From the NCBI GenBank assembly GCA_018384745.1, contig JAHAYH010000014.1, positions 1 to 64,000 on the forward strand: a stretch of DNA of 64,000 nucleotides. Reading direction: 5' to 3'. The notes under the pieces are model-generated. The model worked only from the letters and a program-made list of their open reading frames with translations. It searched no databases and was not told the origin of the DNA. Positions 46,288-57,519 of the stretch are shown here, one piece after another. The stretch comes from Caryophanon sp. GTDB lineage: Bacteria; Bacillota; Bacilli; Bacillales_A; Planococcaceae. Both the position numbers and the translations under genes were made by a program. How positions within the stretch are numbered: the stretch's first letter is position 1; every line of letters starts with the position of its first letter.

Positions 46288-49200
46288 ATGAGTTCTATTC
46301 TAGATCAAGTACTCGCACAAACCGGTACTTCAAGTAACCTGGATAATTTAACTATTAAGGTTGGGGAATCCGTACAACGTATTGCATCCAAAGTAGATGC
46401 AGCAATGCAACCACAGATTACAGTAGGTGAAGGCTTCACACCTAATAACACGGTAGGGTATGGTGACGCTTACTATGAAAATATGCGTGAAGCTACGTAC
46501 CTGGATGCCAAAGCATCTGAGTATGAGAAACGTAAAGCAGAGGATAGTGAACGCTTTTTAAGTGAAGAAAACTTAACAAGCTCTAACCCGTTTATGTGGG
46601 GTGTAGCAAATATTGCTAACTTTGGTGCCAATGTAGCAGGCACAGTTGTAAATACTTTTGAGAATATCTCAGCAGCCGGGGCAGCAGCACAACGGGAAAC
46701 TTTAAATAATCAAATTCCTGATGATATTAAAGATATTCGTGAACGTCATAAATTAAGCATCAATCAAAATTCAATCAACTCTGAAATTAAACGTCTTAGT
46801 AATATTCGTGATAACTCAGAAGATGATAAGCAAATTGCACAGCTTAATAATGAAATTGCAAAACTGACTCAGCAAACTTCAGTGGTTCCACCTACTCCAC
46901 AAGAACTGGCACGTCTTAAAGAACAGTCTGGCTTAAATGGTATGGGTACTTGGCAGGATGTTCTAAACATTCGTGATGAGTACGATGTAACCAATAAGCG
47001 TCTACGTGGAGATCCTAAGAACGGTACAGCATCTATTACTGGCGCTTCTGAGTGGGGTAACAATAAATCTCTAGACAATATTAAAGAACGTGTTGCAGAT
47101 GAAGATGCAGGCCAGTTTGAGAAAACTATTAATGATCCTAATGCTGGTTTCATGGATAAGGCTGGTGCATGGGGTACACGTATCGGATCTTACTTAGAGC
47201 ATGCTTTAACTAATCCGGGTGCAGTACCTGAGATGTTGGCAGAGTCTCTTCCATATATGGTTCCAGTTACGGCACCTATCGCAGCAGCAGGTGCAGGTTC
47301 TGAAGTATATGCCAGAGGTACACAAGAGTACCGTGAGAACTATGATCGGCATACCATCAACAATGCAGACCACGCAACTATTGGTGCACTTGGTTTGGCC
47401 ATGGCAGGTTCATCTTTTGTTCAGGGTGGTTTAGAGCGTCAGATGCTTAAGGGCGGTTTTGCCAAAGGTACAGGTAAGGTAGTTGATTCTGTAGCAGGTG
47501 CAGTACGTAAAAAAGTAAACCAAGCATCAGCAGCTACTATTGCCAAGACACCTTATGCAGGTGGAATCCTTGATGCAGCAGTACGTGGTACTACAGCAGT
47601 TACAGCAGGTGCATCAGTACCTATTGCACGTGTAGGTGTGGCAGGTGTAGCGGAAGGTTTGCAGGAAGGTGTACAGAACACTATTGAACAGAATGCTGGC
47701 CTTCAAGGTACGATTGATCAAAGCCAATTATCTGAAGCAGTTGCATTAGGTGGTTTGATGGGTGGTGCTCTCTCTGCTCCTGGCGTTGCAGTACAGGCAG
47801 GTGCTGATGCATTCCGTGGTTCACAGCAGCGTAAGCAGGAAGAACTTGTAGGTGCAGCAGACACCACTGAAGACGATTTAATTAATCCTTCAAGTACTAA
47901 GTACAATCCTACTCAAGCAATTAACCGTGAAATCTTAAAAGCAACTTCTACTAAAGAAGAAATGTCTCCAGAAGCTATCACTGAATCTAAAGCCAAAGTT
48001 GATACTTACTACGCAGCCACTAAGGAAGCGTACGATAGATCTACGCAAGCAGTTGAAGATGCCAAGGGTCTAGGCGCTCTTGAGCAGCTGTATGAGGAAA
48101 AGAAAGTATCTTATGCAACCCAGTTAGAGGATCTGGCTAAACGCTTACCTGAACGCTACGACGAAGCTAAAGACGCATTCGATAAGATGCTTAAATCTTT
48201 TGAAGTCCGTATCGCAGCAGCTAAAGAAAATCAGGATAAGATCACAGATCTTGAAGGACGTAACAGAGAAGACAAAGAGTTCTACGACAACGCCACTAAG
48301 TCATATAAACAATTTGATGACTGGTACAAAACCAAGACTGCTAACACGCAAACAGCTCCTGCCAATCCTACAGAAGAAGCTACTCAGTTATTAGGTGCTC
48401 CTGGTTTTGGTGAAGTAACACGTATGCAAGAACTGGCAGCGGATGAGTCTGTTCCTCAAGATGTGCGTAATAAGTTACGTGTGGTTTCAGAAGCATTGAT
48501 TGCAGAAAACAAGGCTAAGAAATTAGATGATGTAAATAAAGATATCAATAAAGGTTCTGAGAAGTACCGTGGCATGTCTGAATACATTACTGAAATGCAG
48601 CAGGCAGTACAGTCAGGTGACAGCGCACAGCAGCGTATCCTTTCCCGTGATTTGAATAACTTTGAATCCACGATGGCATCTAAGTTGGATGCACTTAAAG
48701 TAGCTCAGGAAGAAGCGGATAGAGTTAAGAAGCAGATCCGTGTTGTTCGTAATGAAGATGGAACATGGTTTGCTGATACTGAAGGTAAAGTAAGCCGTAA
48801 GCAGTACAGTAAAAACAATGGTTTTACAGTGAATCCGCATCGTGCAGATGGAACTGTTGGTGCAGACGTAACCCGTAATGCAATGGAAGTAAACCTGGAA
48901 GCTATCCGGTCTACCAAGTTGGCATTAGATGAAATTCTGAATAGTTCTAAAGCACCTCGTCAACAAGCAGCACAACAAGATCCAGAGTTAGCTTTCCAGC
49001 AGCTTATGGATGATATGAATGCGGATGAACGCGCTAATGGTCGTGATACTACTGCACGTGATACAGACCCGGGTGTACGTACTGTAGAGCCTAACCCAGC
49101 TACGCAAAATCCATTTGAAAATAATGAAGGTGACTTAATTGATAATTCTGGTTCCAATCCTACTACTGGTAATCCTTTTGGTAATCTGGGACTTGAAGAT

Positions 49201-52200
49201 CCGTTCGAGAATGTACAAGGCACAGGCCAAGACATTCAGCCAGAATACAGCTTCGATAATGAATCAGAAAATCCCGCTCCAGTAACACAACCTGAGATCC
49301 AATTAGAGCAGGCAGTGAGCGAAGGCGTAGCCGATAGTGAAGCTGCCATTGATGATGATATTCAGGATGAGCAGGCAATCAATGCGCGTAAGTATCCTGC
49401 ATCTAAAGGGTGGAAACGTACTGAGCTTACGAAATCTATTAAGTACTCTAAAGACAATGGTGATGGTACAGAAACAATCCTTAATACGGACAAAGTAACT
49501 GGTGATGTTATCCGTGAACCAGTGACTCGTAATAAGGCAGTACAGGCAGCCAAAAACGAGATACTTAAGGAAAACCGTAATGCACAAGCTAAGACTTATG
49601 AAGAAAGTACTAAGACTGTCGAAACCAGTGATACTGAATTAACAGGCCAGGAAGATACTGAATCTGCTCTCCAAGATGAAGTCAGCAATATTGAAGTTAC
49701 AGATGTGGACACTAAAACATTAGCTGATGGTTCTGTAGACGCATCCCCGGCTGGTGCCTTGGATGCTTTAGATACCAATGGTTTGTCTTATCAGGAAGCT
49801 ATTGCAGCAGAAAAGGAGAAGCCATTAGACCAACAGAACTTGGTGAAGACTGGTTTTGTACAGCGGGTAATTGATGGGGTAAACAGTCCATTAGTTTTAG
49901 TGAAAGACTTCTTTAGCTACGCTGCCGGATTAACCAGTAAATATGAAGAAGATGGGGTGTTCACTCGTAATAGTGCTAAAGCTTTAGCAACAGCTATGTA
50001 TAACGCATCTACGGGTAAACAAGCTTCAGAATACGAAGCAGAAGTTGCAGCTAAGTTGTTCTATCGTTTAGGTCAAGATGTGCCTATGGTACAGAACATG
50101 GTTAATGGCCGTACCCCTGAACGCATGAAGTTCGCTCATGAATCCTTCATTGATTACGCAATGAAAGATGGTGTGCTTGAGGAAAACGTAGCTACAGCTA
50201 TTGTTGCTGCTTCACTAGATTGGGTAGGACAGAATGCAACAGATGATGCTGCAGACGTGCGTACTATTTCTAAGATGCTTGGCTTAAAAGATATTAAGTA
50301 TCTGCCAAATAAGGTACAGACACGTCTTGCACATGTAGGCCAGTATCGTCCACACGTTACCGAACAGTTAGGTAAAAGCATCATGGCTTCTCTTCAACTT
50401 AAACAGTTGGCAGAAGTAGATGAAGCACGTCGGGACAAACTAGGCCAGGCTTTAGGTACAGTGGCTCTAAACTACATGATGCAAAAAGGTATGGTTGAAA
50501 TGTCTACCTTTAAGCACAGTGTATTGGGTGACATGAAGGCACAGGTACTTGAATATACCAATGGTAAAGAAGACACCCGTGACAATAAGTTTGGTAATCC
50601 AAATGGTACTTCAGACTTCATTAGTGCAGCACTTATCCAGAATGAAAATGGTGAAGTAGCCTTAGCCAATGAAGCCAAGAATGTTGTACGTGATTTTGGT
50701 AATGATGTAATTAAAGACATGTTCAATACAGAACGTGCCTATAAAGATGTCAGCCTTGAGCCTATTGAAGCAACCCCACAGACATTCAATGGTTTCGGAA
50801 GTCGTGTATCTAAGTTCCAAGCTGGAGTAGTTGCAAAGCAACAAGCGACAGCGTATGAACTAGATAAGGGAATGTCTGCAATCCTTAAAGCATTCACAAC
50901 CTCACCAGAGCGTAGAAGCACACTGGTTAAGTTACTTGGTGCTGTAGATCCTTCAACTAAACTAAGTATCCGTAAGAAGTCTGTAGAATCTATTAATGAT
51001 GGTATTGCCCGTTCTCTTTCTATCATTGAACGTACTATGGAAACCTCTAAAGGTAAGCCATTCTATTTACCGCATACTGTATGGTCTAACATGCGTATGG
51101 GTATTGACTCGGCATTTAATCCACAAGGCGATAAGATTCACCGTGCATTCAGTTCACTGTCAGAAGAACGTGCTGAGATTGATCTAAACAGTATGGCTAT
51201 CTTTACTGCTAAGAATGATGGTTCAACTACATCGTATGGGAACTTCTTACGTGCACTGGCTTTCCGTATGGATGGTGTTAAGGTTCCGGGTGTAGTCAAT
51301 GGTAAAGGACTAGATAAGAATACCAATGCTGACTTCCTACCTAAACTGGATGAGTACATTCACTCTCAGCCTGTAGAAGATGCTGCTAATGCTTTAGGCC
51401 GTATCATGAGTGGTAAGGAAGTAAAAGGCGATATCAAGCTTGTACAAGATCTGATTGCTGAATGGGGTGATGGGGATGTTGGCCAATCTGCATTAACCTT
51501 ATCTGCCCTGAATGCTATCCGTGAAATGCATAAAGCAGAGCGTAGTCAGAGTAAGAATTTCATTACTTCAGTGACTCCTGAATCTGATGGTACAAACAAC
51601 GGACCGGCATTCACTCACATGATGATGAGTACGCTGACACCTGCTATGTCCAAAGCTTTTGGTATCTTCCGCAATAATCCAAATGGTATCCGTAATCTTG
51701 CACAGTACCGTACGATTGAAAACGGTAAAGACATGTACGAGCTGCTGGGTGAAATCAAGGAATTGAAGTGGACTATTGCAGATGTACATCCAGATCTTCG
51801 ATACGTATTTGATGCGCTGGATAGTAAGTTCGCAGGACGTAATGGCGCCAAGCGTGACCTCATTCCATTTAACTATGGTGCTGGTTATAAGGCAATTGTG
51901 AAAGCCAATGGACGTGAGTTCTTAGAAGGTATTTACGATACCTTAGAGGATGCGATTAATGAAGGTAATACTCAGAAAGTAAGTACTACTATCAACCACA
52001 TTAATGTGCTATTGGATTTCTATAATAAAAACCATAAAGGTAAAGTGCCTGCGCTTAACCCGGCTAACTTCAAAGATATGGATCTGAAACTATCAGATCA
52101 GGTAGAGCAAGCTATCCGTTCTGTAGATACTGCGGTACGTGGGCCAGTGATTAAGGATGCATTAAAAGATCAGTTAAGTAGTTACATTCAAGCACGTGAT

Positions 52201-55200
52201 GAATTTAACTTGGCAAGTAATGCAGCGTTTAACTTGTATGAGCCTTTATACAAATCTATGGCTTCACAGTACCTGGCAGACATTCAGGAGAATGACAAAG
52301 TACGAGCAGGCATGGATGAAGGGATCTCTAAACAAGAGCGTACTGAGATCATGAATGGTATCAAGAAGTATATGCCTACACTTCAGGTTGCTATGGGTAA
52401 GCAGTCAAGTAATGGTAAGACTTCAGGCATTCCTTTGATTGATGTGTCTCGGGTATGGAATGAGAAACGTGGTATTCAGGTGCCGTTTAAACAAGAAGTA
52501 AAAGCACTTAACCGTAGCTTTAAATACATGTTCTCTCCGATTTCAAATAACCAGTTCTTTGAACCGGGTGTATCGGGATTAGCTTTGTTCATTCAGGCTC
52601 ATGATGCTTATGTTACTGCCCGGGTGATGGAAGCACTTACGGTACAGAACCAGCATGATAGTAACTCAACCAATGCCCATGACCTTGAGATTATGGCCAA
52701 GATCCAGAATGAGGCTTTTCTGGATGCAGTATCTATGTCTCATATTGGTCAGTCATTTGTTCAGGCTGTACTGGCTCCTATGCAAGCGTATGCAGATGGT
52801 TTGGTATCAGGAAACACTGATCAGCGTATGCAAGTACATGCTGCATTATCGAGCTTAGGTAAAGCAGTAGGTTTATCGGATGGTAAAGATTTTATAACTG
52901 GACGTGAGCATATTGGTGAAGTCTTAGAGAACCTAGTACGACATATGTATGGTAGAGACTTAGCTAAGATGGACAGTCTTCTAGATACTTATTCTATTAA
53001 CCAGTACGGTACAGAAGGTGGTGAGTACCTGATTACCAAAGGTAAGAAGAATACGCTTGAAAGTCGTAAGCAAGGTCTAGAAGCTGCTAGGGATTTAGAT
53101 CTTAAGAAAGTAGCTAATCTGGCCAAAGGTCTAGATAAGTTCCTTAGCTCTAAAGATGAAACCAAGATTAATACCGATGGTACAGGTTCTAACAAGTTTG
53201 ATCCTGAATCTGAAGCTGCACAGGAAGTTGAAGAGATTCGTCAGGAAACTGCTAAGGAACAGAAACCTAGTACATTCTCTCAAGACTTATATAAATACCG
53301 TAATGAGTTAAAGGATCCTAAGCGTCTGGTGAAGTTTGTTCAGCATAATTTGGCCAAATACCTGAAGGATGAGCGACCTCAAGTAGCAGGTAACGCCAAG
53401 ATGTATAACGAGCTACTTCAGTTAGCAATGGGTAGTCTGGATGGTCTTGAAGTCAACATCGTAACCAAAGGTGAAGATACCTCACATATGTTAGGGGTGA
53501 CTGAAGCCAACATTAAGAATGTTAATGCATGGTTCAAAGCTGTAGGTGATAAGAAGCAGATCAATATCCGTTTAGATAGTGGTTTGAAAGTGGATGCTAA
53601 AGTTGTGGTGCATGAGCTTATGCATGCAGCTACAGGTGTTGCATTGAAGAACTTAAAGGATATGAAAGCATCTGGCAAAGTACCACCTAAGTACAAGGAT
53701 GCTATGAAGTCTTATGATCGCCTTGAAAAGCTTTACCATCATGTACGGGAAAATGTTACCGGTTCAGATGTGTATATCGAGAACTATGGTATCTCTAACC
53801 TGGACGAGTTCATTGCCACTGGTTTGACCTATCCTGAGTTCATGAAGAAGTTATCCACGATCTCAGCACCAGCAGATCTAGACTACCGTTTACCTAAAGC
53901 TGGTTCCCTGTTCCGGGACATGATTGATAACTTGATGGGCCTGTTCTACGGTTTCTTTGCACCAGGTAAAAAATACAGTGCTAAAGAGCTTACAGCCTAT
54001 GAAGCATTGGTTATTGATACTGCACAGTTTGTTCAGCGTACACAAGATGTACCTGCACTTCGGAGCTTACCCAGTTTAACGGAACTGCTAGGAGCACCGC
54101 AGGAACGCGCTCACACCCAAGTATCTCAGATGACTTCATCTGAAGTATTTGATGTACTTCCAGAAACAGGTGATGCGTCTTTTGACGCTCACCTTAAGGA
54201 TGTAATGAGAAACGTAACTGATCGTGCTTTTGGTAGTTTGCCTACATCGTACGACGGGACTGAGTATTCCCCAGAACAGATTTGGAATAATGCACTCCAG
54301 TCTGGTGAGAAGCCGTATGTTACTGATGCTTTGGTAAATGGTTTTGGTATGACGGCGCGTGAGCAATTTGCTGTAGAAGCTATTGAACTGGCCTTAGAAG
54401 AAAGCCTTAAAGATAAATCCTTAAGTGCTTCATATCGTGAATTGGGTGTGGCATTCGATTCTGCGAAGAAGAACCTGAAAGTAGAGGATTTTACGAAGGG
54501 TGATTGGGAATACATGGATCAGCAGGAGAAATCGGAAGCACAGCAGAAGTATGATTACCTGTTTGATACAGCTAATCCTAATTACTTGTCACGCTTTATG
54601 GCCATGGCTTTAGGAAACCAGGAAGTCAATAACCTACTTAATATGCAGGTAGATCGTAAAGCACGTGTACCTGAAGTAGATAACGAATGGTTTAGTAAGG
54701 CTGCTTCATTTCTGGATACAGCATTTGATGTATTGACAGATAAGCACTTAGGCCCGGGTGCCAGTAAACGTACCAATAATCGTATTGGTTTAATCGCCAA
54801 GAAGTTTATTGATATTGATCACAAGAACCGTAACAAGGCTTTGGAGAAGATTGAAGCAGCTATGGAACAGGTAGATAACGTGGCCAACAGTCTTGTAATT
54901 GAGGCAGGGCATAAACTATCTGATCTGGCTTCATCAACTAATCCAGAATCACAGATTGGTAAGATCGTACGTAGTACTACGATTCAGACTTTCAGTGGTA
55001 AACCTCTGGCAGTGTTTGATGTATTGCAGGATTGGCGTAACCAGGAGAATCAAAATACAACACTTGGTTTTGGTGGAGAGTTACTTAAGGAAGTAGGTAA
55101 TGTTACTGAGAACGGTAAAGTAGTTGAGTCCCTGTTACGTCAAACCAAGATGCATGAGAATAATGCTCAACGCTTGCGTACGGAGATTAAGAAAGACGTA

Positions 55201-57444
55201 CTGGAGCTATTCAAGGATGAAGGTAAAAACCTCACCAAGGAGCAAAGAGAAGCAATTACGTACGGTGTACTACGTACAGACTTGCAGGCACTCAGTACCA
55301 AGTACTCTATGAATGATGTAGCACGATACATTCAAAGCCATGGTGCACGTAAATCTGAGATCCGTTTACTTGAACGTGGTTTAAGTTCTGTGCATGTACA
55401 ACGTGCGAAAGATCTGGCCCGTTATATGCAGACCGGTAAAGGTAACGAGATCCTGGTGAAGAATGCCTTTGGTATTGCAGCTGGAGCTGGTCTAGCTAAT
55501 CCAGATATGAATCCAGATCCTGCATTGGTTGAACGTATTGATCATCTGGTTTCACTATACTCATTGGAGTACATGAACTCAGATATGCGTAAAGAATTGG
55601 CCAATGTGGTTGAGCAGGAACGTGAGAATGGTGGCCTGGAGAACTTGATCAAGTATCACAAAGGTTTGGTGAATGACTCTAAAGCTACCTTGTTTAAAGG
55701 TGATCCATTGAATGTTACTAAGGGTTATTTACCTGAAGTAACCAACTCATATCGTGATGTGACTGTAGCTTATACCCAGGCAGATGCAGATCGCTTACGT
55801 AGTGCTATGTACATTGAAGTCGGACCGGTAAGCCGTAGTCAAGCTGATCCATCTGAGTTCACACCTATCATGTTCTATACCGAAGATGCGGGTAAGCAGC
55901 AGTTTATTTCTGGTGCCATTGCCTTGTATAACAACGGAAGTAAAGGACGTGATGTAGACATGGATACCGTTGAACTGACCAATGCTATTAATGCTGGCAG
56001 AAGCAGTCTAGTCAATGATCCTAAATACAATCCATTTGATAGTGTAGATGGGATGATTCCTAAGTACGATACCAAAGGTAATATTACTGGATACCGTTAT
56101 GAAATGGCTGCAGGTACTCGGGATAAGTATCTGGAACGTAATAACGACTTCTCTGATTTAATTGGTACGTTTACTTCTTTGGGTTATACCAAATTGGCTA
56201 ATAAGTCCCAGAACAAGAAGATCGTTAATGCGTTGCACGATATCTATAAGAACTCGACTGCATGGGATCGTAAGAAGTTTGTTTACGTATCTTATGAAAG
56301 TACTGATCCAGTTGCATATGCAGCCTGGGATCGCTTGTCACATGACACCAAAGAGGAAGTTAAAAAGACTTGGGGTAAGTACGGTATGTGGGTTTCTAAT
56401 GAAACTTTCTTGACTGTATTTGGTCATCCGAAAGAGTCACTGTTTACCCGAGCATTTGACAAGACTGATGGTTATAGAGGGATTGGTGAGGAACTGTATG
56501 TCACTATGATGCGTGGCTTGTTTAAGGATAATTCGCGCATTTACGCTGCAAAGACTGAGCGTATGTGGCAAGAGATGGTGGCACTAACCAAGAACTTTAT
56601 TGTTATCAGAAACGTGACAACATTGTTCATGAACGTGGCAGCAAATACTTTCTTACTGTCAGCGCATGGTGTACCGGTAGGGGATATTATTCAGCATACC
56701 AAGGATAGTATTCTGGGAGGTATTCAGCATCGTAAAGACTTGGCCATGATTACCAAGTTGGAAGGTCGTCAGCGTTCAGGTATCGGTGATCCAGTTCAAT
56801 TGCAGAACGAGATCAATATTATCCGTAACCGTATGCAGCAGAATCCAATGCATGAGTTTATTAGTGCTGGTATGTTCTCAGGGATCGTAGAGGATATTGA
56901 TCCATCTACGAATATGTACTCGTACCAGTCGAGCTTACAGCGCAAATTTGAAGGTAAATATGAGAAGCTTCCTAAGATGTTGCGTACAGGGATTGAGTAT
57001 GCTTTCGTTACCCCTAGTACACCTTTGTATCAGTTTCTGCACAGCTCTACTCAATATAGTGATTTTTCTGCTAAGTATGTGCTGTATAAGTACTACACCG
57101 AAAAGGCACCGAAGAAGTTAAGCCATGAAGCTGCTATACAGGAAGCATCGAATAACTTCATTAACTATGATGTACCAACATCACCTTGGATGCAGTATGC
57201 AAACGATATGGGTATCTTGATGTTTACCAAGTACAACTTACGTATTCAGAAAGCCATGTTCAAGCTGATTGCTGAACGCCCTGCTTCTGCATTGTCTCAG
57301 GCATTCCTGATGAATCAATTCAGCACACTACCACCAGGTATTGACCCAATTGTGTTTAATCAGATTGGTATGCCATTCCGTGATGGCGCATTTGGATTAC
57401 TGGGTGTACTAGATGAACCATTCCCAATAAAACTTCTACAATAA
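46288..57444 (+). CDS. virion-encapsulated RNA polymerase (N4 vRNAP-like), 3718 aa
   Basis: T7-family motifs ESDGTNNG (A), KRDLIPFNYGAG (B), FIQAHDAYV (C); also HELMH; adjacent to structural genes. Confidence 0.9.
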   Translation: MSSILDQVLAQTGTSSNLDNLTIKVGESVQRIASKVDAAMQPQITVGEGFTPNNTVGYGDAYYENMREATYLDAKASEYEKRKAEDSERFLSEENLTSSNPFMWGVANIANFGANVAGTVVNTFENISAAGAAAQRETLNNQIPDDIKDIRERHKLSINQNSINSEIKRLSNIRDNSEDDKQIAQLNNEIAKLTQQTSVVPPTPQELARLKEQSGLNGMGTWQDVLNIRDEYDVTNKRLRGDPKNGTASITGASEWGNNKSLDNIKERVADEDAGQFEKTINDPNAGFMDKAGAWGTRIGSYLEHALTNPGAVPEMLAESLPYMVPVTAPIAAAGAGSEVYARGTQEYRENYDRHTINNADHATIGALGLAMAGSSFVQGGLERQMLKGGFAKGTGKVVDSVAGAVRKKVNQASAATIAKTPYAGGILDAAVRGTTAVTAGASVPIARVGVAGVAEGLQEGVQNTIEQNAGLQGTIDQSQLSEAVALGGLMGGALSAPGVAVQAGADAFRGSQQRKQEELVGAADTTEDDLINPSSTKYNPTQAINREILKATSTKEEMSPEAITESKAKVDTYYAATKEAYDRSTQAVEDAKGLGALEQLYEEKKVSYATQLEDLAKRLPERYDEAKDAFDKMLKSFEVRIAAAKENQDKITDLEGRNREDKEFYDNATKSYKQFDDWYKTKTANTQTAPANPTEEATQLLGAPGFGEVTRMQELAADESVPQDVRNKLRVVSEALIAENKAKKLDDVNKDINKGSEKYRGMSEYITEMQQAVQSGDSAQQRILSRDLNNFESTMASKLDALKVAQEEADRVKKQIRVVRNEDGTWFADTEGKVSRKQYSKNNGFTVNPHRADGTVGADVTRNAMEVNLEAIRSTKLALDEILNSSKAPRQQAAQQDPELAFQQLMDDMNADERANGRDTTARDTDPGVRTVEPNPATQNPFENNEGDLIDNSGSNPTTGNPFGNLGLEDPFENVQGTGQDIQPEYSFDNESENPAPVTQPEIQLEQAVSEGVADSEAAIDDDIQDEQAINARKYPASKGWKRTELTKSIKYSKDNGDGTETILNTDKVTGDVIREPVTRNKAVQAAKNEILKENRNAQAKTYEESTKTVETSDTELTGQEDTESALQDEVSNIEVTDVDTKTLADGSVDASPAGALDALDTNGLSYQEAIAAEKEKPLDQQNLVKTGFVQRVIDGVNSPLVLVKDFFSYAAGLTSKYEEDGVFTRNSAKALATAMYNASTGKQASEYEAEVAAKLFYRLGQDVPMVQNMVNGRTPERMKFAHESFIDYAMKDGVLEENVATAIVAASLDWVGQNATDDAADVRTISKMLGLKDIKYLPNKVQTRLAHVGQYRPHVTEQLGKSIMASLQLKQLAEVDEARRDKLGQALGTVALNYMMQKGMVEMSTFKHSVLGDMKAQVLEYTNGKEDTRDNKFGNPNGTSDFISAALIQNENGEVALANEAKNVVRDFGNDVIKDMFNTERAYKDVSLEPIEATPQTFNGFGSRVSKFQAGVVAKQQATAYELDKGMSAILKAFTTSPERRSTLVKLLGAVDPSTKLSIRKKSVESINDGIARSLSIIERTMETSKGKPFYLPHTVWSNMRMGIDSAFNPQGDKIHRAFSSLSEERAEIDLNSMAIFTAKNDGSTTSYGNFLRALAFRMDGVKVPGVVNGKGLDKNTNADFLPKLDEYIHSQPVEDAANALGRIMSGKEVKGDIKLVQDLIAEWGDGDVGQSALTLSALNAIREMHKAERSQSKNFITSVTPESDGTNNGPAFTHMMMSTLTPAMSKAFGIFRNNPNGIRNLAQYRTIENGKDMYELLGEIKELKWTIADVHPDLRYVFDALDSKFAGRNGAKRDLIPFNYGAGYKAIVKANGREFLEGIYDTLEDAINEGNTQKVSTTINHINVLLDFYNKNHKGKVPALNPANFKDMDLKLSDQVEQAIRSVDTAVRGPVIKDALKDQLSSYIQARDEFNLASNAAFNLYEPLYKSMASQYLADIQENDKVRAGMDEGISKQERTEIMNGIKKYMPTLQVAMGKQSSNGKTSGIPLIDVSRVWNEKRGIQVPFKQEVKALNRSFKYMFSPISNNQFFEPGVSGLALFIQAHDAYVTARVMEALTVQNQHDSNSTNAHDLEIMAKIQNEAFLDAVSMSHIGQSFVQAVLAPMQAYADGLVSGNTDQRMQVHAALSSLGKAVGLSDGKDFITGREHIGEVLENLVRHMYGRDLAKMDSLLDTYSINQYGTEGGEYLITKGKKNTLESRKQGLEAARDLDLKKVANLAKGLDKFLSSKDETKINTDGTGSNKFDPESEAAQEVEEIRQETAKEQKPSTFSQDLYKYRNELKDPKRLVKFVQHNLAKYLKDERPQVAGNAKMYNELLQLAMGSLDGLEVNIVTKGEDTSHMLGVTEANIKNVNAWFKAVGDKKQINIRLDSGLKVDAKVVVHELMHAATGVALKNLKDMKASGKVPPKYKDAMKSYDRLEKLYHHVRENVTGSDVYIENYGISNLDEFIATGLTYPEFMKKLSTISAPADLDYRLPKAGSLFRDMIDNLMGLFYGFFAPGKKYSAKELTAYEALVIDTAQFVQRTQDVPALRSLPSLTELLGAPQERAHTQVSQMTSSEVFDVLPETGDASFDAHLKDVMRNVTDRAFGSLPTSYDGTEYSPEQIWNNALQSGEKPYVTDALVNGFGMTAREQFAVEAIELALEESLKDKSLSASYRELGVAFDSAKKNLKVEDFTKGDWEYMDQQEKSEAQQKYDYLFDTANPNYLSRFMAMALGNQEVNNLLNMQVDRKARVPEVDNEWFSKAASFLDTAFDVLTDKHLGPGASKRTNNRIGLIAKKFIDIDHKNRNKALEKIEAAMEQVDNVANSLVIEAGHKLSDLASSTNPESQIGKIVRSTTIQTFSGKPLAVFDVLQDWRNQENQNTTLGFGGELLKEVGNVTENGKVVESLLRQTKMHENNAQRLRTEIKKDVLELFKDEGKNLTKEQREAITYGVLRTDLQALSTKYSMNDVARYIQSHGARKSEIRLLERGLSSVHVQRAKDLARYMQTGKGNEILVKNAFGIAAGAGLANPDMNPDPALVERIDHLVSLYSLEYMNSDMRKELANVVEQERENGGLENLIKYHKGLVNDSKATLFKGDPLNVTKGYLPEVTNSYRDVTVAYTQADADRLRSAMYIEVGPVSRSQADPSEFTPIMFYTEDAGKQQFISGAIALYNNGSKGRDVDMDTVELTNAINAGRSSLVNDPKYNPFDSVDGMIPKYDTKGNITGYRYEMAAGTRDKYLERNNDFSDLIGTFTSLGYTKLANKSQNKKIVNALHDIYKNSTAWDRKKFVYVSYESTDPVAYAAWDRLSHDTKEEVKKTWGKYGMWVSNETFLTVFGHPKESLFTRAFDKTDGYRGIGEELYVTMMRGLFKDNSRIYAAKTERMWQEMVALTKNFIVIRNVTTLFMNVAANTFLLSAHGVPVGDIIQHTKDSILGGIQHRKDLAMITKLEGRQRSGIGDPVQLQNEINIIRNRMQQNPMHEFISAGMFSGIVEDIDPSTNMYSYQSSLQRKFEGKYEKLPKMLRTGIEYAFVTPSTPLYQFLHSSTQYSDFSAKYVLYKYYTEKAPKKLSHEAAIQEASNNFINYDVPTSPWMQYANDMGILMFTKYNLRIQKAMFKLIAERPASALSQAFLMNQFSTLPPGIDPIVFNQIGMPFRDGAFGLLGVLDEPFPIKLLQ

Positions 57445-57446
57445 AA

Positions 57447-57470
57447 ATAAGGCTCCTTCGGGAGCCTTAT
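57447..57470. terminator. UUCG-loop terminator between convergent genes
   Basis: ATAAGGCTCCTTCGGGAGCCTTAT. Confidence 0.8.
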
Positions 57471-57519
57471 TTCATTGGTACTGTTTAATTACTTTCTGGA
57501 ACTCGGGAGATTCCATAAA

